Source: Clostridioides difficile
GTDB taxonomy: Bacteria > Bacillota > Clostridia > Peptostreptococcales > Peptostreptococcaceae
Reading direction: 5' to 3'
NCBI RefSeq assembly: GCF_001299635.1
Contig: NZ_JRHN01000038.1
Location: 1 to 64,000, forward strand
DNA: 64,000 bases
Below are positions 62,701 through 64,000 of the stretch, in pieces. Under the pieces are notes generated by a model. That model was not told the DNA's origin. It made no database searches and worked only from the letters and a program-made list of their open reading frames with translations. The stretch's first letter is position 1; the number at the start of each line of letters is the position of its first letter. The translations under genes and the position numbers were made by a program.

Positions 62701-64000
62701 ATGAAAGTATTAAAACTTATTACTGTAGTAGCCCTAATGATGCTATTTGTTACTGGATGTAATATTAAAACTGAATCTCCAGAACAATTAGCAAAGATAC
62801 CTGATTATGATGATACAAAAAAAGTACTGTATGATGGTATTGACCAGTTACTAAAACCAGATTCATCTATGATATTACCTTCTAATGCAAAAGAAGTAGG
62901 AAAAATAAATAAAGTGGATTTAAATGGTGATGGAGTTGATGAATTAGTAGTATTTGAACAAAAAGAAGATTTAAGTAATAATGTAACTCAGGTAGGGTTT
63001 GTAACTTTAAGTTATAATGGAGAAAAATATGTACTTGGTGACCATTTTTTAGAAAATGGTGAGTCAATAGAGTATGCTAATTTTTATGATTTGGATTCAG
63101 ATGGATATAAAGAAGTGGTTTTACTGATTAAATCCAAAGATAAAACTAATATGCATATATATAAAGTAAAAGATAATGAAATAACAAAGGTGTATGATTT
63201 AGATGCGTCATGGCTTCCAAACAAAGACGATTTTAATGACATGAAAGTGAAAATTGGATATATAGATGGAGATGACAAATTGGAAATATTGATGCTTCAT
63301 TTGAATAATAAAACTAATGAAATGTTTGCAAGTGTCGCAAATTTTGATGGGAATATGAAAATCAAGGATTATGTTAAGTTTGAAAATGTGAAGAATTTGA
63401 GTGAACTATATATAACTTTAGGTAATGTTGCTTCATCTATTGGAAATTCGTCTGCAGCTATAAAAGGAGCTGTGCTTGATATTCCTATATTAAAGGATAA
63501 TAATTATATTACACAGATACTTTATATGAAAGATGGAAAAATTAAAAAAGCTTTTAGTGATTATGATAAAACTATTACTAAATCTTATTACATACCTGTA
63601 GATGATATTGATAAAGATAAGATTATAGAAATACCTATAGTAGCAGGAAACAATAGAAACACTTACAGTTCTAAAGCATCTGCAAATATAAGTTGGTATA
63701 GATGGAATGGAAAAGAAGATGCTAGTTCAAGCTTAATATTTACAAGTCAGATATATTATAACTATAAATATAATTTTAAATTGTTTATTCCAAACAATTT
63801 ATTTGACAAAATACTTGTTGAACAAGAATTTGTTGGAGAAAAAGCAGTATTTAAATTTTATTATTTTGACTATTCAGATCGTAAGAATTTGTTTAATATA
63901 GTAGTAGAGAGTAAAAATAAACTTGAAGATAGAAAAAATCCAAATGCTCAAAATTCTATTGTACTTCAAGAGAGTGATGAATATACTTTCTTGCTAGTCA
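62701..64000 (+). CDS. Lipoprotein with FG-GAP-like calcium loops (partial, runs off window)
   Basis: 433 codons are open to the window edge, so the C-terminus is missing. It has a signal peptide and lipobox (LFVTGC, Cys20). Two Ca-binding-like loops, DLNGDGVDELVV and DLDSDGYKEVVL, resemble VCBS/FG-GAP repeats; the remainder is beta-rich. AGGAGGAG lies four bases before the ATG. A six-codon ORF (MSKIQD) with its own GAGGAG site sits just upstream. It is an extracellular membrane-anchored protein of unknown function. Confidence 0.85.
   Translation, partial: MKVLKLITVVALMMLFVTGCNIKTESPEQLAKIPDYDDTKKVLYDGIDQLLKPDSSMILPSNAKEVGKINKVDLNGDGVDELVVFEQKEDLSNNVTQVGFVTLSYNGEKYVLGDHFLENGESIEYANFYDLDSDGYKEVVLLIKSKDKTNMHIYKVKDNEITKVYDLDASWLPNKDDFNDMKVKIGYIDGDDKLEILMLHLNNKTNEMFASVANFDGNMKIKDYVKFENVKNLSELYITLGNVASSIGNSSAAIKGAVLDIPILKDNNYITQILYMKDGKIKKAFSDYDKTITKSYYIPVDDIDKDKIIEIPIVAGNNRNTYSSKASANISWYRWNGKEDASSSLIFTSQIYYNYKYNFKLFIPNNLFDKILVEQEFVGEKAVFKFYYFDYSDRKNLFNIVVESKNKLEDRKNPNAQNSIVLQESDEYTFLLV

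Overview
The window reads as chromosomal DNA of an AT-rich anaerobic Firmicute, almost certainly Clostridioides difficile or a very close relative. The grounds are the very low GC content, a secreted cysteine protease with three CWB2 cell-wall repeats (Cwp13/Cwp84 type), a Stickland-type selenoprotein reductase component, two 2-hydroxyacyl-CoA dehydratase-type systems, a CD3072-type TudS relative, and frequent GTG/TTG starts behind strong Shine-Dalgarno sites. No rRNA, tRNA, prophage, insertion sequence or CRISPR array was seen.

Left part (1-12.2 kb): a DUF3795/AraC pair, small hypotheticals, a Na/Pi cotransporter fused to PhoU-like domains, an Mrp-type Fe-S carrier and a GNAT acetyltransferase. 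A three-gene corrinoid methyl-transfer cassette follows (corrinoid protein, UroD-family methyltransferase, reactivation-domain-like protein). A HAD phosphatase and an XRE-cupin regulator lie on the minus strand.

Central metabolic island (12.4-22.4 kb): a GntP-type permease, a sensor kinase with an extracellular solute-binding domain, and a sigma-54-dependent response regulator precede the two subunits of a glycine/sarcosine/betaine reductase component B. The beta subunit is split by an in-frame UGA that I read as selenocysteine, with a bSECIS-like hairpin just downstream. A textbook -24/-12 promoter and two identical 18-bp palindromes sit between regulator and target, so the circuit can be read directly. 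A LytTR/GHKL two-component system follows.

Middle (22.5-35.2 kb): a FlxA-like protein, Fur-boxed FeoA, GltS, adenosine deaminase, EcsC, a YjiM/YjiL-type dehydratase/activator pair, the cysteine protease, and a TetR-controlled ABC exporter with matching operators at both promoters.

Right part (35.2-64 kb): an autoregulated XRE gene overlapping a peptide deformylase, and a DNA-repair-like pair (pyrimidine-dimer-glycosylase-like protein and SPL-like radical SAM enzyme). Then come a methyltransferase behind an unassigned terminated leader RNA, RtcB, an EFR1 ferredoxin, PhzF, YjdF behind a yjdF-motif riboswitch, NUDIX, GAPDH, a YjiH-type membrane protein, a 1417-residue activase/dehydratase fusion, Ogt, and an orphan HEPN-motif protein. 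A T-box-controlled amino-acid ABC transporter whose specifier reads CAC (His) follows, then LarE, an RlmL-type methyltransferase, and a lipoprotein cut by the window end.

The best candidates for new biology are the component B locus of unknown substrate with its sigma-54 circuit, the HEPN protein, the T-box whose specifier and discriminator contacts do not obviously agree, and the unassigned leader RNA near 37.5 kb.
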